From the NCBI GenBank assembly GCA_900095835.1, contig LT608321.1:1539085-1603084 (forward strand): a stretch of 64,000 bases of DNA. Reading direction: 5' to 3'. The notes beneath the pieces are model-generated. The model saw only the letters and a list, made by a program, of their open reading frames with translations, did no database searches and had not been told where the DNA came from. Source of the stretch: Ihuprevotella massiliensis (GTDB lineage: Bacteria; Bacteroidota; Bacteroidia; Bacteroidales; Bacteroidaceae). Shown here in pieces: positions 47,834 through 57,960 of the stretch. The position numbers and the translations under genes are program-made. Every line of letters begins with the position of its first letter. Position 1 is the stretch's first letter.

Positions 47834-49078
47834 ATGTATAGCTTAGGTATTTATCTCTACGCCCTTCTTGTGCGCCTTGTGGCGGCCCTTGGTCACCGCA
47901 AGGCGCGCGCTATGGTGCGTGGACAGCGCGACACTTGGCGCATCCTCCGTGAGAAAATCGACCCTACTGCACGATATGTGTGGTTTCACGCCGCATCTTT
48001 GGGAGAGTTTGAACAAGGACTCCCCCTCATCGAACGCCTACGCCGTGAACAACCCTCGCGCAAGATTCTTCTCACCTTCTTTTCGCCTTCTGGCTATGAA
48101 GTACGCAAGGACTACAAAGGAGCTGACGTGGTGTGCTATCTTCCCTTCGACAGCCCCACCGCTGCAAGACGCTTCATCAAACTGGCACGCCCTGAGATGG
48201 CATTCTTCATTAAATATGAATTCTGGCGTAACTACATCGACGTCCTCTCCAAGAAGTCCATCCCCATCTACAGCGTGAGCAGCATTTTTCGCCCAGGGCA
48301 AATCTTTTTCCGCTGGTATGGTCGCAAATATGCCCGTTGTCTACGCCGCATCACGCACTTTTTCGTGCAGAATGAACGCTCTGTCGAACTCCTTCGCACC
48401 ATCGGTGTGCAAGACAATGTGACCATCGTAGGAGACACGCGCTTCGATCGTGTCATCGACATCCGCAACAATGCCCGTCCTCTCCCACTTGTGGAACAAT
48501 TCACGCGTGCAAAAGAGGACATCAACACAGCACCTTTCGTGCTTGTCGCTGGAAGTTCTTGGCAACCCGATGAGGATATACTCTTGGACTACGTCAATCG
48601 TCATCCCGACCTTCGTCTCGTCATTGCTCCTCACGTGGTGAACGATGCACACATTCAGGAAATCGAGCAGAAACTCACCACTCCTGCTCTACGTTATTCG
48701 CAAGCTACATTGGAAAATGTGGACGATTACCGCGTACTCATCATCGACGGTTACGGACTCCTCTCTTCCATCTATCGCTATGCCACAGTGGCTTATGTGG
48801 GTGGTGGCTTTGGTGTAGGCATCCACAACGTGCCCGAGGCAGCTGTCTACGGCATTCCTGTCATCATCGGTCCCAATCACCAACGATTTGCCGAAGCCAT
48901 GGCACTCATCGCTAATGGAGGATGTAAAAGCATCGAGAACGCCGAGGATTTCTCCGTCATTATGGATGACTTCTTGGAAAATCCTGCGCACATCGCCCAA
49001 GCTGGAAGCGCAGCAGGCGACTACATTCACCAAAACGCTGGAGCTACCCCCGTGATTTATCAGCACGTCTTTGGCTAA
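47834..49078 (+). CDS. waaA: 3-deoxy-D-manno-octulosonic acid (Kdo) transferase
   Basis: 414 residues. Adds Kdo to lipid A precursor, a GT-B glycosyltransferase (GT30) anchored by an N-terminal membrane segment (about 1-20). Conserved segments seen: VWFHAASLGEFEQGLPLIE, the FIKYEFWRNY strand, HFFVQNERSVELLRTIG and VGDTRFDRV, with the nucleotide-sugar site VGGGFGVGIHNVPEAAVYGIPVI near the C-terminus (in two parts). The presence of LPS synthesis confirms a Gram-negative envelope. A short repeat array separates it from ispD. Confidence 0.95.
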   Translation: MYSLGIYLYALLVRLVAALGHRKARAMVRGQRDTWRILREKIDPTARYVWFHAASLGEFEQGLPLIERLRREQPSRKILLTFFSPSGYEVRKDYKGADVVCYLPFDSPTAARRFIKLARPEMAFFIKYEFWRNYIDVLSKKSIPIYSVSSIFRPGQIFFRWYGRKYARCLRRITHFFVQNERSVELLRTIGVQDNVTIVGDTRFDRVIDIRNNARPLPLVEQFTRAKEDINTAPFVLVAGSSWQPDEDILLDYVNRHPDLRLVIAPHVVNDAHIQEIEQKLTTPALRYSQATLENVDDYRVLIIDGYGLLSSIYRYATVAYVGGGFGVGIHNVPEAAVYGIPVIIGPNHQRFAEAMALIANGGCKSIENAEDFSVIMDDFLENPAHIAQAGSAAGDYIHQNAGATPVIYQHVFG

Positions 49079-49080
49079 TC

Positions 49081-49214
49081 TCTAACGACTAACGTCTATC
49101 TTTAACGAGTGCTCCAAGCCAGGACTGTAGCGGCGAGCAAGAAGGGGCAGTGCTTCCTCTAGCGTCTAAGCTCTAACGTCTAACGTCTACACTCTAACGT
49201 CTACCCTCTAATGT
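49081..49214. repeat. Short imperfect repeat array of CTCTAACGTCTA units
   Basis: Between waaA and ispD the sequence iterates variants of CTCTAACGTCTA and TAACGTCTA: about three at 49081-49110 and five or six at 49157-49214, split by about 45 bp of unrelated sequence. The last unit runs into the ispD start codon (CTAATGTCTAAAACC). Confidence 0.7.
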
Positions 49215-49930
49215 CTAAAACCCTACAAGTTGCCATTCTCCTTGCCGGAGGTTCGGGTCATCGCTACGGAGCAGACTGTCCCAAACAGTTCGTTCGCATC
49301 GGAGAACGCACCGTCTTAGAGCATAGCCTTGCCGCTTTTGAGCAATCACCACACATAGATGCCGTAGTGGTCGTGTCGCATCCTCAGCATCTCGATGAGG
49401 TGCGTCAACTTCTTCCCCCATCTCAGCACCCCAAACTCCGTGCAGTGGTGGCAGGAGGGGCAGAGCGACAGGACTCTACCCTCAATGCACTGCGCGCACT
49501 GGAGCAAGTCACCGACCTACCCTTGGAGCAGCTCCGCATCCTCATCCACGATGCAGTGCGCCCTGCTGTGAGTCAAGCCGTGATTGCGCGCGTTTGCACT
49601 GCGCTCGACACACACGCTGCCGTCAATCTCGTAGTACCCGTGACAGACACCTTGTTGGAAATAGACAAAAACGGCACCACTGCAGCCATGCCTTCGCGCG
49701 CTCGTTTCCGCTGTGTGCAAACTCCTCAAGGGTTTCACGCAGCCACCCTCCAACACGCCTATGATGTTGCCCTCACCGATCCCAACTTTCAAGCTACAGA
49801 CGATTGCGGTGTGGTGTTTCGCTATCTTCCCGATGTCGAAATTGCCTTGGTGGAAGGCGAACAAAGCAACATCAAACTCACCTATCCCGAAGACTACCAC
49901 GTGCTGCACCATCTTCTCGTGAAATCCTAA
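49211..49930 (+). CDS. ispD: 2-C-methyl-D-erythritol 4-phosphate cytidylyltransferase
   Basis: 239 residues. Third step of the non-mevalonate isoprenoid pathway. The signature LLAGGSGHRYGADCPKQF (about 10-27) and the IHDAVRPAVSQAVI segment (about 114-127) fit IspD, as does VQTPQGFHAATLQHAY. The start codon lies inside the last unit of the upstream repeat array; an alternative downstream start would remove the first strand, so 49211 is kept. Confidence 0.95.
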   Translation: MSKTLQVAILLAGGSGHRYGADCPKQFVRIGERTVLEHSLAAFEQSPHIDAVVVVSHPQHLDEVRQLLPPSQHPKLRAVVAGGAERQDSTLNALRALEQVTDLPLEQLRILIHDAVRPAVSQAVIARVCTALDTHAAVNLVVPVTDTLLEIDKNGTTAAMPSRARFRCVQTPQGFHAATLQHAYDVALTDPNFQATDDCGVVFRYLPDVEIALVEGEQSNIKLTYPEDYHVLHHLLVKS

Positions 49931-50020
49931 TCCAATCGCGAGCTACCCTCGGCAACACCACAGACACTCATCTGTAGTGATTCGCCCGTCTTCTTCCACT
50001 TCTCCTAAACTCTTGCTTCA

Positions 50021-51529
50021 ATGAATCTCACCCCTCTCGTTCGTCGCTTCTTCGCCCACCGCGTGCGCACCATACAGTCCTATCCCGAACAAGGAGAAAT
50101 GCTGCAACGCCAAGTGTTGGCACGCTTGATTCGTCAAGCTGCTCGCACCGCCTATGGCGAACGCTACGATTTCACTTCCATCACCTCCTACGAGAGTTTT
50201 GCACAGCGCGTACCACTCAACGACTATGAGAGTCTGAAAACCGACATCGACCGCATGCGCCACGGAGAGTCTAGCATCCTCTGGCCAGGAAAAGTGCGCT
50301 GGTATGCCAAATCTTCCGGCACCACGAACGACAAGAGCAAGTTTATCCCTGTCAGCAACCAAGGACTCCAACAACTGCACTATGCTGGTGGACGAGATTC
50401 AGTGGCACTCTATCTCCACAACAATCCCGAGAGTCGACTCTTCACGGGTAAATCGCTCATTCTTGGCGGTAGTCACCAACCCAACTACGACTCCACCACT
50501 TCGCGCGTGGGAGATTTGAGCGCGATTCTCAACGAAAATGCCTCACCCTTCGTGCGTCTCTTCCGTGTGCCCTCCAAGCGCGTGGCACTTTTGGAAGATT
50601 TTGAGCAAAAACGCGACCTCATTGCACAAGAAACCCTCCACGCCAACGTTACCTCTATAGCTGGTGTGCCTTCGTGGATGATGGCAGTGCTCATGCGCTT
50701 GATGGAGATTTCGGGTGCAAAAGACCTCACCGAGGTGTGGCCCAATCTAGAAGTTTTCTTCCACGGTGGAGTGGCTTTCACCCCCTACCGAGAACAATAC
50801 CTGCGCCTCATCCCTTCCGACAAGATGCACTACATGGAAACCTACAATGCTTCGGAAGGATTCTTCGGACTCCAAACCGATTCTGCCGATAAGTCCATGG
50901 AGTTCATGCTCGACTACGACGTCTTCTACGAATTTATTCCTCTCGAAGAAGTTGGCAGCGACAATCCCACCATTCTCCCCATTTGGGAAGTGGAAGCAGG
51001 GCGCAACTATGCCCTCGTCATCTCCACCTCTTGTGGACTTTGGCGTTACCAAATCGGCGACACTGTGCGCTTCACCCAAGTGCGCCCCTGGAAATTCATC
51101 ATCTCTGGTCGTACCAAGAGTTTCATCAATGCCTTTGGTGAAGAACTCATGGTGGACAATGCCGAACAAGGTCTCAAAGCTGCCTGCGAAGCCACAGGAG
51201 CAGAAGTGAGCGAATACACCGCAGCCCCAGTGTTTATGGATGCAGAAGGCAAATGCCGCCACCAGTGGGTCATCGAATTCCGTCGTGCTCCAGAGGATGT
51301 AGCGACTTTCGCACGCCATCTCGACCAAGCCTTGCAGCGCATCAATTCGGACTATGAGGCGAAACGCTACAAGGATATTACGCTACAAGAACTAGAAATC
51401 GTGCCTGCTCGCCCCAATCTCTTTAACGATTGGCTCAAGAGCCGCGGCAAACTCGGTGGACAACACAAAGTGCCCCGCCTGAGCAATACGCGCGACATCA
51501 TAGAGCAGATCCTGGCTTTTAATGTTTAG
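50021..51529 (+). CDS. GH3 auxin-responsive promoter family protein
   Basis: 502 residues, the usual length for bacterial GH3-like proteins, which are acyl-adenylate/thioester-forming enzymes related to plant acyl-acid-amido synthetases. Seen: the ATP-binding SSGTTNDKSKFIPVS (about 103-117), YNASEGFFGLQ (about 285-295) and the C-terminal hinge segment WKFIISGRTKSFINAFGEEL. Its bacterial substrate is unknown, and the plant-derived name says nothing about its role here. It lies between ispD and a lipoprotein gene in the same orientation. Confidence 0.92.
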   Translation: MNLTPLVRRFFAHRVRTIQSYPEQGEMLQRQVLARLIRQAARTAYGERYDFTSITSYESFAQRVPLNDYESLKTDIDRMRHGESSILWPGKVRWYAKSSGTTNDKSKFIPVSNQGLQQLHYAGGRDSVALYLHNNPESRLFTGKSLILGGSHQPNYDSTTSRVGDLSAILNENASPFVRLFRVPSKRVALLEDFEQKRDLIAQETLHANVTSIAGVPSWMMAVLMRLMEISGAKDLTEVWPNLEVFFHGGVAFTPYREQYLRLIPSDKMHYMETYNASEGFFGLQTDSADKSMEFMLDYDVFYEFIPLEEVGSDNPTILPIWEVEAGRNYALVISTSCGLWRYQIGDTVRFTQVRPWKFIISGRTKSFINAFGEELMVDNAEQGLKAACEATGAEVSEYTAAPVFMDAEGKCRHQWVIEFRRAPEDVATFARHLDQALQRINSDYEAKRYKDITLQELEIVPARPNLFNDWLKSRGKLGGQHKVPRLSNTRDIIEQILAFNV

Positions 51530-51634
51530 CCGTCGCACATTAGGATAGAGTAAACACTTCGGATGGCAGCTACAGCCGAAATCGCGTGCCAGCACTCCTC
51601 TTCTCTGATTTTTCACCTTCAACATGCTCACCGC

Positions 51635-53566
51635 ATGAAAAGATTCACCCTCTTTCTCCTCGCTCTCATCGGACTCACAAGTCTGATTGCTGCCTGCGCC
51701 AACCAAGGTGCTGGCCCTGATGGTGGCCCCTATGACGAGACTCCACCACGCATCGTGGGAATGACTGCCCCGGAGCGACTGCAAAACGGCAAGCGCACCA
51801 AGTTCTCTCTGGTCTTCAACGAGTTGATTAAGGTGGATAATCCCACGGAGAAAATCATCGTGTCGCCTCCGCAGATTGAAACGCCCGAGATTAAGGTGTC
51901 GGGACGTCGTATCACCGTGGAATTGCTCGACTCGATGCGACCCAACACCACCTACACGGTGGACTTCTCTGATGCCATCACCGACAACAATGAGGGAAAT
52001 CCGCTCGGACAATACACCTACATTTTCTCCACAGGTCAGACCACCGACACCATGCAAATGTCGGGCTATGTGCTCAATGCCGAAGATCTCGAACCGGTCA
52101 AAGGCATCCTAGCAGGTCTCTACCAGCAGCACCATGACAGTGTCTTTGCACTACGCGCTTTCGACCGCGTGGCTCGCACCGATGCTTCGGGATTTTTCTC
52201 CATCAAAGGAGTAGCACCCGACAGAAACTATCGACTTTATGCCTTGCAAGATGCCGATGGTGACTTCCATTTCACGCAACCTAGTGAAATGGTGGGATTC
52301 CTCCACACCGATCTCCGCGCTGGTGCTTTCCGCGACACGCGCTATGACACGCTGTGGGTGGACTCTGTGCGCTACGACTCCATTCGCATCATACCCTACA
52401 CGCACTTCACTCCCGATGATTTGGTGGTGCGTGCCTTCAAGATTGATGTCAATACGCGCCACTACCTCAAAGCGCAGCGCGATGTGCCGGAGTGGTTCAC
52501 CACTTTCTTCACTGGACCTAGCCGCAAACGCCCTACCATCCAGGGCCTCAACTTCGATGCGCGTAAAGCCTTCGTGGTGAATGCTTCTGCCGGCAACGAC
52601 ACCCTCACTTATTGGTTGGCAGATACCACGCTATTGCGCCAAGACACCCTGCGATTTGCCTACACTTACGACAACTGGGACGACTCTCTGGCGCAGATGC
52701 TACCGAAGACCGACACCCTCGAACTCGTGCCTAAAACGACTTTTGCAAAGCGCGCTGCCAACGAAGCCAAGGAACTGGAGAAATGGAACAAGCAACGTGA
52801 AAAGCGTGAGAAGCGTGGAGATTTCTCTAAGTCACAACCACCAATGGTGGCTCTGCAACTTCGCGCAGACGTGAGCAGTTCTTTGGTGCCTAACCGCAAC
52901 ATCCTCATTCAGTTTGACCAACCTTTGCAGCGTTTCGACACTAAAAAGCTGCATCTCCGGCTGAAGAAGGACAGCACCTATCACGATGCACCATACGCGC
53001 TCGACACAGTGCCCAATAACATCTTGGCTTATCGACTGCGCGCAGAGTGGCGACCGGGACAAGAATATCAGTTGGTCATCGACTCAGCAGCCATGACCAG
53101 TCTGTATGGCCGCGTCAATCTCGCCACTGACAACAAGTTCTCGATTGCTAAACTCGAAGACTTCGGCACCGTGTTCCTTTCACTCTCTAATGCCCACGAA
53201 TCTACGGTAGTGCAACTCCTGGGCAGCGATGGCAAACCCGTGGCACAAGCACCCACGAAAAATGGCCGTGCTGAGTTCTACTACGTGCAACCCGGTAAAT
53301 ACTACCTCCGCTGCTTCTTCGACCGCAATGGCGATGGAAAGTGGACCACGGGCAGTTGGTCACCACGTCGCGACCCAGAAGAGGTGTACTATTTCCCAAA
53401 AGAAATTGAGGTACGTGCCAACTGGGACTTGAATGAATCGTGGGATGTTACTGCCCTACGCTTAGACAAACAAAAACCAGACGCGCTTGTCAAGCAACGC
53501 AGCGACAAACAAAAGATTGACACTCACCAGCGCAACATCGAACGTTTGCGCCAACGTGGAGAATAA
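51635..53566 (+). CDS. Ig-like (Big_5) domain lipoprotein
   Basis: 643 residues from the ATG at 51635; an in-frame upstream start gives an implausible leader. Signal peptide with lipobox near IAAC (C21). Residues about 30-135 form a Big_5 Ig-like domain (PPRIVGMTAPERL...FSLVFNELIKV...YTVDFSDAITDNNEGNPL). A middle segment (about 165-240) reads like a carboxypeptidase-regulatory/EF-hand-like module (DADGDFHF), and the C-terminal part repeats beta domains plus FDRNGDGKW. The tail (about 605-643) is basic and K/Q/R-rich. A widespread but uncharacterised Bacteroidetes envelope family. Confidence 0.85.
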   Translation: MKRFTLFLLALIGLTSLIAACANQGAGPDGGPYDETPPRIVGMTAPERLQNGKRTKFSLVFNELIKVDNPTEKIIVSPPQIETPEIKVSGRRITVELLDSMRPNTTYTVDFSDAITDNNEGNPLGQYTYIFSTGQTTDTMQMSGYVLNAEDLEPVKGILAGLYQQHHDSVFALRAFDRVARTDASGFFSIKGVAPDRNYRLYALQDADGDFHFTQPSEMVGFLHTDLRAGAFRDTRYDTLWVDSVRYDSIRIIPYTHFTPDDLVVRAFKIDVNTRHYLKAQRDVPEWFTTFFTGPSRKRPTIQGLNFDARKAFVVNASAGNDTLTYWLADTTLLRQDTLRFAYTYDNWDDSLAQMLPKTDTLELVPKTTFAKRAANEAKELEKWNKQREKREKRGDFSKSQPPMVALQLRADVSSSLVPNRNILIQFDQPLQRFDTKKLHLRLKKDSTYHDAPYALDTVPNNILAYRLRAEWRPGQEYQLVIDSAAMTSLYGRVNLATDNKFSIAKLEDFGTVFLSLSNAHESTVVQLLGSDGKPVAQAPTKNGRAEFYYVQPGKYYLRCFFDRNGDGKWTTGSWSPRRDPEEVYYFPKEIEVRANWDLNESWDVTALRLDKQKPDALVKQRSDKQKIDTHQRNIERLRQRGE

Positions 53567-53648
53567 TGGGTTAAGGTCACCCTCCTCTAGACTTCATCGT
53601 GATAGTTTAGGGGTTTATCCTCCTCCACTCCATTTACAGAAACCATAA

Positions 53649-53704
53649 ATTCCCCTCGAAGCCGACAGAGAAGACCCACTTTTCTCTGAACTCTTCGAGG
53701 GGAA
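53649..53704 (+). terminator. Long-armed hairpin between the lipoprotein gene and pdxB
   Basis: A perfect 13-bp stem (53649-53661 with 53692-53704, arm ATTCCCCTCGAAG) encloses a smaller AGAGAA/TTCTCT hairpin. It lacks a T-tract and ends 16 bp before the pdxB ATG, so it may be a terminator, an attenuator or a leader structure. Confidence 0.5.
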
Positions 53705-53720
53705 TCTAATAAAATAGCCT

Positions 53721-54806
53721 ATGAAACTCGTTATTGACGATAAAATCCCATTTATTCACGGACTAGCCGAACAGCTCGGCACGTGTGTTTATCGTCCAGG
53801 ATCGGAGATTTCTCCTGCAGATGTGCAAGATGCCGATGCACTCATCGTACGCACGCGCACACATGCCAATGAAGCCCTGCTCAAAGGCAGTAAGGTGCAA
53901 CTCGTAGTCACCGCCACCATCGGACACGATCACCTTGACAAAGAATATCTGGCGCAAGCCGGCATCGAATGGCACAACTGCCCAGGGTGCAATGCAGAGA
54001 GTGTGGCGCAATATGTCCGCAATAGTCTTTGGCGCGCCATGCTGGCTGGTCATCTTTCTGCCAATCCCCAAGACACCTGTGTGGGTATCGTGGGTGTAGG
54101 TCACGTGGGATCAGCCGTTTCACGCGCCCTCCGCGCCGAAGGATTTCGCACCCTCCACTGCGACCCTCCCAAAGGTGAACCTGCCACCCTGGCTGATCTA
54201 GCGCGCGAATGTCAAGTGATTACCCTGCACACTCCCCTCACCACCGAAGGAGAGCACGCCACCTTCCATTTGGCAAATGCCGAATTCTTCGCTTCCCTCC
54301 ATCAATGCCGCGTGTTTATCAATGCTGCTCGTGGTGAGTGCACCGACACGCAAGCCCTTAAGGCAGCGATTCGCTCTGGAAAAGTGGCTTGTGCCGTCAT
54401 CGACACTTGGGAAAACGAGCCCCATATTGACCGTGAACTCCTAGATCTAGCCTTCATTGCCACGCCACACATCGCAGGCTATAGCGCAGACGGCAAAGCC
54501 AACGGTACACGCATGAGTTTGCAACACATCATCGACCATTTCCGCCCCACCCCTTGTCCGCAACTCTCTGTGCAAGCTCCCACCCTTCCACAAGGTTTCG
54601 ACTATGCACAAGAGGTCATATCGCAGCTCCCTGCTTCATTCTCCGCCTCCTATCCGTGGTTATCCCCCGAAATCACCGTTATTTTGCCCCACAACGCATC
54701 ATCACAGTTGCAGCAGTATGATGCACTAGCCGACACCTTCCGCCTGCGCTCTGCGCCCAATTCTTTCGAATTCCAACGCGGACACTATCCGCTCCGAAGG
54801 GAATAG
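53721..54806 (+). CDS. pdxB: Erythronate-4-phosphate dehydrogenase
   Basis: 361 residues. NAD-dependent second step of the DXP-independent branch of pyridoxal phosphate synthesis. D-2-hydroxyacid dehydrogenase fold with the nucleotide-binding motif GIVGVGHVGSAVSRAL (about 119-134), catalytic Arg in NAARGE, Glu in WENEPHID and His in ATPHIAGYS, plus the PdxB-type C-terminal dimerisation domain. The early segment TIGHDHLD...GCNAESVAQYV separates it from SerA-like relatives. It is the last plus-strand gene before the convergent receptor gene. Confidence 0.94.
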   Translation: MKLVIDDKIPFIHGLAEQLGTCVYRPGSEISPADVQDADALIVRTRTHANEALLKGSKVQLVVTATIGHDHLDKEYLAQAGIEWHNCPGCNAESVAQYVRNSLWRAMLAGHLSANPQDTCVGIVGVGHVGSAVSRALRAEGFRTLHCDPPKGEPATLADLARECQVITLHTPLTTEGEHATFHLANAEFFASLHQCRVFINAARGECTDTQALKAAIRSGKVACAVIDTWENEPHIDRELLDLAFIATPHIAGYSADGKANGTRMSLQHIIDHFRPTPCPQLSVQAPTLPQGFDYAQEVISQLPASFSASYPWLSPEITVILPHNASSQLQQYDALADTFRLRSAPNSFEFQRGHYPLRRE

Positions 54807-54917
54807 AACAGCGTCTTCCAGAATTTGGAGTGATAATAATGAGTTATCAAGAATCAACTACTTCCACTATTACTCCTTATCGGATGAACCTTTATAATTC
54901 TTGGAGTTAAGGAACAC

Positions 54918-57008
54918 CTATTTCACAATCCCATTGTCCCAACTAGAGCGTATGTCTTTGATATTTCGTGCTTTGTTTTGACGTCCTTTGAAGAGTGACC
55001 ATGAGCAAGAGACATAGAGCATGTTGCGAAATCCAAGATTGCCGATGATGTTTGTGCTAGGAAGCACCGAAGAAATTCGTTCTTGATGCATCGTCTTGCC
55101 ACAGGAGAACGCATTGCGCAAGCCCAAAGACAATGAAACCTTGTGCCATTGATAGCCTAATTTCACATCAGACACTGCATATTTGTGCACAAGTATCGGA
55201 CCTATGAGTTGCTCCGAAGCCGAACGATAGTATGCCGTCAGACTCCAAGCGCGCCAATAGGCAGTGAGCCCTGTCTGAAGATTGAAATAGCCGTTGCTGG
55301 TGCGTGGAGGATTAGAAAAAGAGGCAGATTGAGGAGCAGCAGAGGGGAGATAAATCGATTTATCCCAAGAGAATTTCGGTTCTACATATACATTGACTGC
55401 ACGATTCCACAGGTCTTGCGAGAAGTAAAGTCCAAAATCTAAGTGGTGTGTGTTGATATGATTGTTAATACTGATCCAGAAATTTTCATCTCTCCATTGC
55501 ACTTCTTGCTCGGCAATGCGCTGGTGAGCATATTCGTGGTTCACATAGGCAAAAGCCGTGGTGCTGGCACGCTGAAAACTGAGTGTGAGCGCGTTGATGT
55601 TGGTGCTGAATCCACGTAGACCTGCATTGCCTATGGAATATATGTTGGCATCGTCTTGATGAGGATAAGCCGAAAGTTCGGAGAGCGTAGGAAGCGTGGA
55701 GACTTGTTCGTAACGATAGTTGAGCGACCAAACATCATTAAAAACATAATCCAAGGACAGATTGGGCTGGAATGTCCAAAACACGTGTTGTTCTTGCGAT
55801 TCACCAAAGTTCTCACGGCTACCTCCTAAGCCTAGTGCAAAATAGAGTTTATCCCAGTTGCCACTCCATTGCGCATAAGCAAAATGTGTGGCATCGTGAA
55901 AGCGAAACAATGCGTTGTTGGTGCCAAGATAACTGTTGCGCGTGAAAGAATTGGCGTGTTGATAACCCACATTTAACGTATGTCCATTGGCAAAGGTGTG
56001 TTGAAAGTCGGCTTCTCCGCGCCAACTGTATTTTTCGCCCTCTACATCATAAACATTATTGAGGAGAGATGTGCGCAGTCCACGTTTGTAGCGGTTGTTG
56101 ATCCACGCACCAGCCGCAGAAAGTGTGAGTTTATCGGCTGGAGAAAGGTTTTCTTCGTAATAGGCACGGAGATGCGTACGATTTTCTTTGCTGTGTGTCA
56201 GCGTAAAAAGGTCGCTTGCGGCATCTCCCCACACACGCTCGTGCAGCGTGCGCTGTGGAAATCGCTCACTACTGAATCCGCCTTTCACATCGACAACTCG
56301 CTGCTTAGGAATTACTAAAGCATAAGTTAGCACGGCGTTATCGCTGCGGAAATCGTTGCCTACGTAACTTCCTGTTTTTGAGCGTTGACGAGAATGTCCG
56401 TCAGGATAGAAGAAATTCTGGTGACTTTCTGAGAAAGCCTTGGTCACGTCGTTAGCCTTGAAATTATATTGCAGACCTAGTGTAGCATTTCTGTGAAAAT
56501 ACTTAGCCCAAGCACCATCGTCGTTATAACTGGTGGTCAGTGCATTCATCGCATTTGCGCCAAAGGCATAGCCATGATTAACCAAATGCGTACGCACATC
56601 AACGACAGCTGCTACGTGGCTTCCATATTTAGAAGGAACAATAGTGGAGATTTCCACCTTCCCCACCATTTCTTGTGGCAACGTTTGCAAATTGTCAAGT
56701 GATGATTCAACACCATTGATGAGAACAATCACATTTCCCGAACTGGTCGTACTGATTATGTTTTTCTCAACTATATCAATCTTCACACCGGGTAAACGTA
56801 GCGCAGAGAGCAGGTCAAGCCCATTGGTTGTGTGCTGTCTTTGTAAGGAAGAAGGAAAGAGAATATAGCCACCTGTCTTTTTCACAATTCGTGCACTATT
56901 GACTACAGCCTCGTTGAGTTGCTGCACTTGCACGCTATCAGCTGGTGTTTGTGCTAGTCCACATAATGAGAAGAGGGAAAGTATCCCTAAGCCAAGTTTT
57001 TTATTCAT
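54918..57008 (-). CDS. TonB-dependent receptor-like outer-membrane beta-barrel protein
   Basis: 696 residues from the ATG at 57008 (an upstream ATG at 57038 would spoil the signal peptide). Signal peptide about 1-20 (ending GLAQ), then a plug-like domain (about 30-140: LLSALRLPGVKIDI, GNVIVLINGVESSLDNLQTLPQEMVGKVEIST) and a barrel rich in alternating aromatic strands. It lacks the carboxypeptidase-like N-terminal domain, so it is one of the shorter OMP_b-brl_3 type proteins. Transport substrate unknown. It ends 111 bp from pdxB in convergent orientation. Confidence 0.83.
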   Translation of the reverse strand: MNKKLGLGILSLFSLCGLAQTPADSVQVQQLNEAVVNSARIVKKTGGYILFPSSLQRQHTTNGLDLLSALRLPGVKIDIVEKNIISTTSSGNVIVLINGVESSLDNLQTLPQEMVGKVEISTIVPSKYGSHVAAVVDVRTHLVNHGYAFGANAMNALTTSYNDDGAWAKYFHRNATLGLQYNFKANDVTKAFSESHQNFFYPDGHSRQRSKTGSYVGNDFRSDNAVLTYALVIPKQRVVDVKGGFSSERFPQRTLHERVWGDAASDLFTLTHSKENRTHLRAYYEENLSPADKLTLSAAGAWINNRYKRGLRTSLLNNVYDVEGEKYSWRGEADFQHTFANGHTLNVGYQHANSFTRNSYLGTNNALFRFHDATHFAYAQWSGNWDKLYFALGLGGSRENFGESQEQHVFWTFQPNLSLDYVFNDVWSLNYRYEQVSTLPTLSELSAYPHQDDANIYSIGNAGLRGFSTNINALTLSFQRASTTAFAYVNHEYAHQRIAEQEVQWRDENFWISINNHINTHHLDFGLYFSQDLWNRAVNVYVEPKFSWDKSIYLPSAAPQSASFSNPPRTSNGYFNLQTGLTAYWRAWSLTAYYRSASEQLIGPILVHKYAVSDVKLGYQWHKVSLSLGLRNAFSCGKTMHQERISSVLPSTNIIGNLGFRNMLYVSCSWSLFKGRQNKARNIKDIRSSWDNGIVK

Positions 57009-57197
57009 AAGATTTGCGTTGATGTTGGGAAATATCATTGTTTAGAACAGTACTTACAGGCTTAATAACTGGGATTTCCCCAACAACTGCACTATCTCGT
57101 TCAATGATTTAGCCATACTCCAAGTTTATTATTTTACCGACTCTTTAGATTTTCGGTATCTTCTCCTTAAATTCGTCAGAAGGTCTTCATAACATTG

Positions 57198-57205
57198 CAA
57201 ATATA
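57198..57205 (-). promoter_or_regulatory. -7 promoter box of the outer-membrane barrel gene
   Basis: TATATTTG on the minus strand, about 190 bp upstream of the start codon. TTTTTG lies upstream at a shorter than usual spacing (about 16 bp). Confidence 0.45.
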
Positions 57206-57569
57206 ACAATTCTCATAGAAACAAAAAGCATAATGTCAAGGAAAATATCTATTAGATTTCCTTTTGCTTCCAACATAGTCATTTGCTTTCAAAATTGAAG
57301 TGCAACAAACCAGTCGTTTTCTCATAGGTTCTAATCTATGAAAAATACCGTGGGTTTGCCTCGTGTCTGGGTAGGTAGCCGCGAAGAGCGATGCCAGCAA
57401 GATATAAAAAAGAGCCCCTTTTGAGTACTCTTGGAGATTCATTGTCTTTGTATTGCTTATATACAAACAACTAAACTCAGACCAAAAGATCGCAAATCTT
57501 TGCCTCGTGGCAGAAAGAAGCGATTGAAAATACAAACAAACTCATCAGATAGTATATCCCCCAAAAAAG

Positions 57570-57650
57570 CCTGCTGCAAAAAAGACTGCGAGTATACAGA
57601 AGAAAATCAAAGTTTTAGACACCCAAAGCAGAGCTATCCAAAAGAATAGT
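57570..57650 (+). repeat. Diverged repeat shared with 61.4 kb
   Basis: Contains AAAAGACTGCGAGTATACAG, then AAAGTTTTAGACACCCAAAG and AAAGAATAGTTTA. The same order of related blocks occurs at 61350-61447, with a short insertion there. The TTTTAGACACCC part also occurs inverted at about 7572-7588. It may be a remnant of a mobile-element end. Confidence 0.5.
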
Positions 57651-57960
57651 TTAGGTTAAACCCTTAAACCATATTATTATCCAACTATAAGGAGAAAAGA
57701 TCGTAAATCAGCGCCACACAACACCAACGCAAAGTATTATTTCCTACAATGCTGATTACTCCTTTTATTATGTACGTGTAATTGTCACTTTTTACCTAAA
57801 TCCCATCTTCTCCTTATAACACAAGGTATGCGCGACTACAAATAAGAAAGTTTTTGACACACAGCCCAAAAACACACCTTATTTCACAACAAAACAATCA
57901 GCCCTGAAATATTTTTCAAGATTACACAACTACTATCTATTCATATTTCAAAAAAACTCT

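Noticed and set aside
57236-57442. Short minus-strand frame starting MNLQEYSKGALFYILLASLF
   Set aside because: Looks like a small exported peptide at first, but there is no promoter box, no conservation evidence and the rest is low in features.
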